Shown in pieces: positions 13,803 through 14,435 of a DNA stretch of 14,435 nt. Source of the DNA: Comamonadaceae bacterium. Its GTDB lineage: Bacteria; Pseudomonadota; Gammaproteobacteria; Burkholderiales; Burkholderiaceae_C. Both the position numbers and the translations under genes were made by a program. Position 1 is the stretch's first letter. The number at the start of each line of letters is the position of its first letter. The stretch is from assembly GCA_947460165.1 (NCBI GenBank), contig CANHKH010000039.1, positions 1 through 14,435 on the forward strand, read 5' to 3'. The notes below the pieces were generated by a model. It was not told the origin of the DNA. It saw only the letters and a list, made by a program, of their open reading frames with translations, and ran no database searches.

Positions 13803-14221
13803 TGCGAGTCATCCTGGACACCAAGGTGCTGCTGGGCGCGCTGATTTCGCCCCATGGGCCACCGGACGCCCTTTATCGCGCCTGGCGCGCGGCACGTTTC
13901 GAGTTGGTGACCTCAGCAGTGCAGCTCGACGAGTTGCGACGAGTGAGCCGTTACCCCAAACTCAAGTCCATTTTGCCTGCGCACCGCATTGGCACGCTGG
14001 TGAACAACCTGCAGCGCGCCATCGTCCTGGAGCAACTGCCGCCACTGCCAGATGACTTGCAAGTGAAAGACCCCAACGATGCCTTTCTGCTGGCAATGGC
14101 CTTGAGCAGCGAAGCCGACTATCTGGTCACCGGTGACCGCCGCGCGGGGCTGTTAGAGCAGCGCAGCATGGGCCGCGCACGCATCGTCACAACTACAGTC
14201 TTGTGCGACCAGGTGCTTTGA
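13802..14221 (+). CDS. PIN-domain toxin of a putative toxin-antitoxin system
   Basis: This 139-residue protein belongs to the PIN group often annotated as a putative toxin component. The acidic residues expected at the metal site are D6 (VILDTKVLLGALI), E44 (LDELRRV), D93 (KDPNDAFLLAMAL) and D112 (YLVTGDRRAGLL). The usual DTN motif at the first Asp reads DTK, a small departure next to the active site. The size, order of motifs and one-base overlap with the antitoxin gene support an RNA-cutting toxin. It shares only the fold with the VapC at 51-422. The remainder of the window after its stop has no large gene. Confidence 0.88.
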   Translation: MRVILDTKVLLGALISPHGPPDALYRAWRAARFELVTSAVQLDELRRVSRYPKLKSILPAHRIGTLVNNLQRAIVLEQLPPLPDDLQVKDPNDAFLLAMALSSEADYLVTGDRRAGLLEQRSMGRARIVTTTVLCDQVL

Positions 14222-14222
14222 G

Positions 14223-14256
14223 CCGAGTTGCGTATTCCTTCTGGCAACCGTCTCGG
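14223..14256 (+). terminator. Hairpin directly after the toxin gene
   Basis: CCGAG (14223-14227) pairs with CTCGG (14252-14256), and TTGC (14228-14231) with GCAA (14244-14247), leaving a CCGT bulge. It begins two bases after the toxin stop. There is no T-run, so it may be a weak terminator or an RNA-stabilising structure. Confidence 0.35.
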
Positions 14257-14341
14257 TGCAATTGCAACTGAACAAGTAAATTGCTGCTTGGCGAGCCACT
14301 CAAACTGCCTTGACCGTGGGGTGTAAAACCCTGGCCCTACA

Positions 14342-14428
14342 ATGAAAACCACCTGGCCGCAAGGCCTTCCTTGTCCCATCGAGCCGATGCTCGCCCTCCT
14401 GATGGCGCACCGGCTTTTGTTTTTTTGA
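14342..14428 (+). other. Possible 28-codon ORF overlapping a terminator-like structure
   Basis: An ATG at 14342 opens a 28-codon frame beginning MKTTWPQGLPCPIEP and ending at a TGA at 14426. It has no ribosome site, and TACAAT just before it (14338-14343) looks more like a -10 element. Within it AGCCG-A-TGC (14382-14390) pairs with GCA-C-CGGCT (14407-14415), followed by TTTTGTTTTTTT. That resembles an intrinsic terminator. A short untranslated RNA or the end of a small transcript is at least as likely as a peptide. Low certainty. Confidence 0.25.
14382..14426 (+). terminator. Intrinsic-terminator-like stem and T-tract
   Basis: A five-base stem AGCCG/CGGCT, extended past one A-C mismatch by TGC/GCA, is followed by a T-rich run at 14415-14426. 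The loop is fairly long (16 bases). It could end transcription coming from the toxin-antitoxin operon or from a small transcript starting near 14350. Confidence 0.45.
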
Positions 14429-14435
14429 AAAAACC

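Noticed and set aside
14310..14343. Promoter pair TTGACC ... TACAAT
   Set aside because: The spacing is 22 bases, too long for a normal sigma-70 promoter; only the -10-like element is noted.

Overview
The window looks like chromosomal or accessory DNA from a GC-rich betaproteobacterium, probably of the Comamonadaceae type. This rests on high GC at third codon positions, a Bug/TctC-type periplasmic binding protein, two IclR regulators, a self-sufficient P450 of the kind found in Burkholderiales, and short intergenic gaps. The assignment is an inference from gene content; there is no rRNA or marker gene in the window.

Left edge (1-876): a VapBC toxin-antitoxin module on the minus strand, with a candidate dyad operator in front of it and, beyond that, a decayed second copy of vapC. 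The decayed copy carries two in-frame deletions, each lying between short direct repeats.

Core (877-12263): a catabolic-looking gene set. On the minus strand are a 787-residue P450 fused to an FMN/NADH/[2Fe-2S] reductase (CYP116B-like layout) and an IclR regulator. Divergent from them on the plus strand run a class III aminotransferase, a three-gene sulfonate/nitrate/taurine-type ABC importer (binding protein, ATPase, permease), a cytosolic Cys-type sulfatase/phosphoesterase, an HDAC-like zinc deacetylase and a second IclR regulator. The gaps are small or the genes overlap, except for 280 bases before the sulfatase that contain two perfect dyads. A TTG-N9-CAA dyad occurs both in the P450 promoter region and in the iclR/aminotransferase divergent promoter, which suggests one IclR protein controls both arms. 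A reasonable model is import of a small amine-containing or acylated ester, cleavage of the ester by the sulfatase, deacylation by the HDAC-like enzyme, transamination, and oxidation by the P450. The substrate and the order of steps are unknown.

Right edge (12264-14435): a convergent Bug-type binding protein gene without its membrane partners, then a second, unrelated toxin-antitoxin pair (ribbon-helix-helix-like antitoxin plus PIN toxin) behind a promoter region with dyads and a threefold 8-bp repeat. The last 200 bases hold a hairpin and a terminator-like structure with a possible 28-codon ORF. No insertion sequence, CRISPR array, tRNA or rRNA was recognised.
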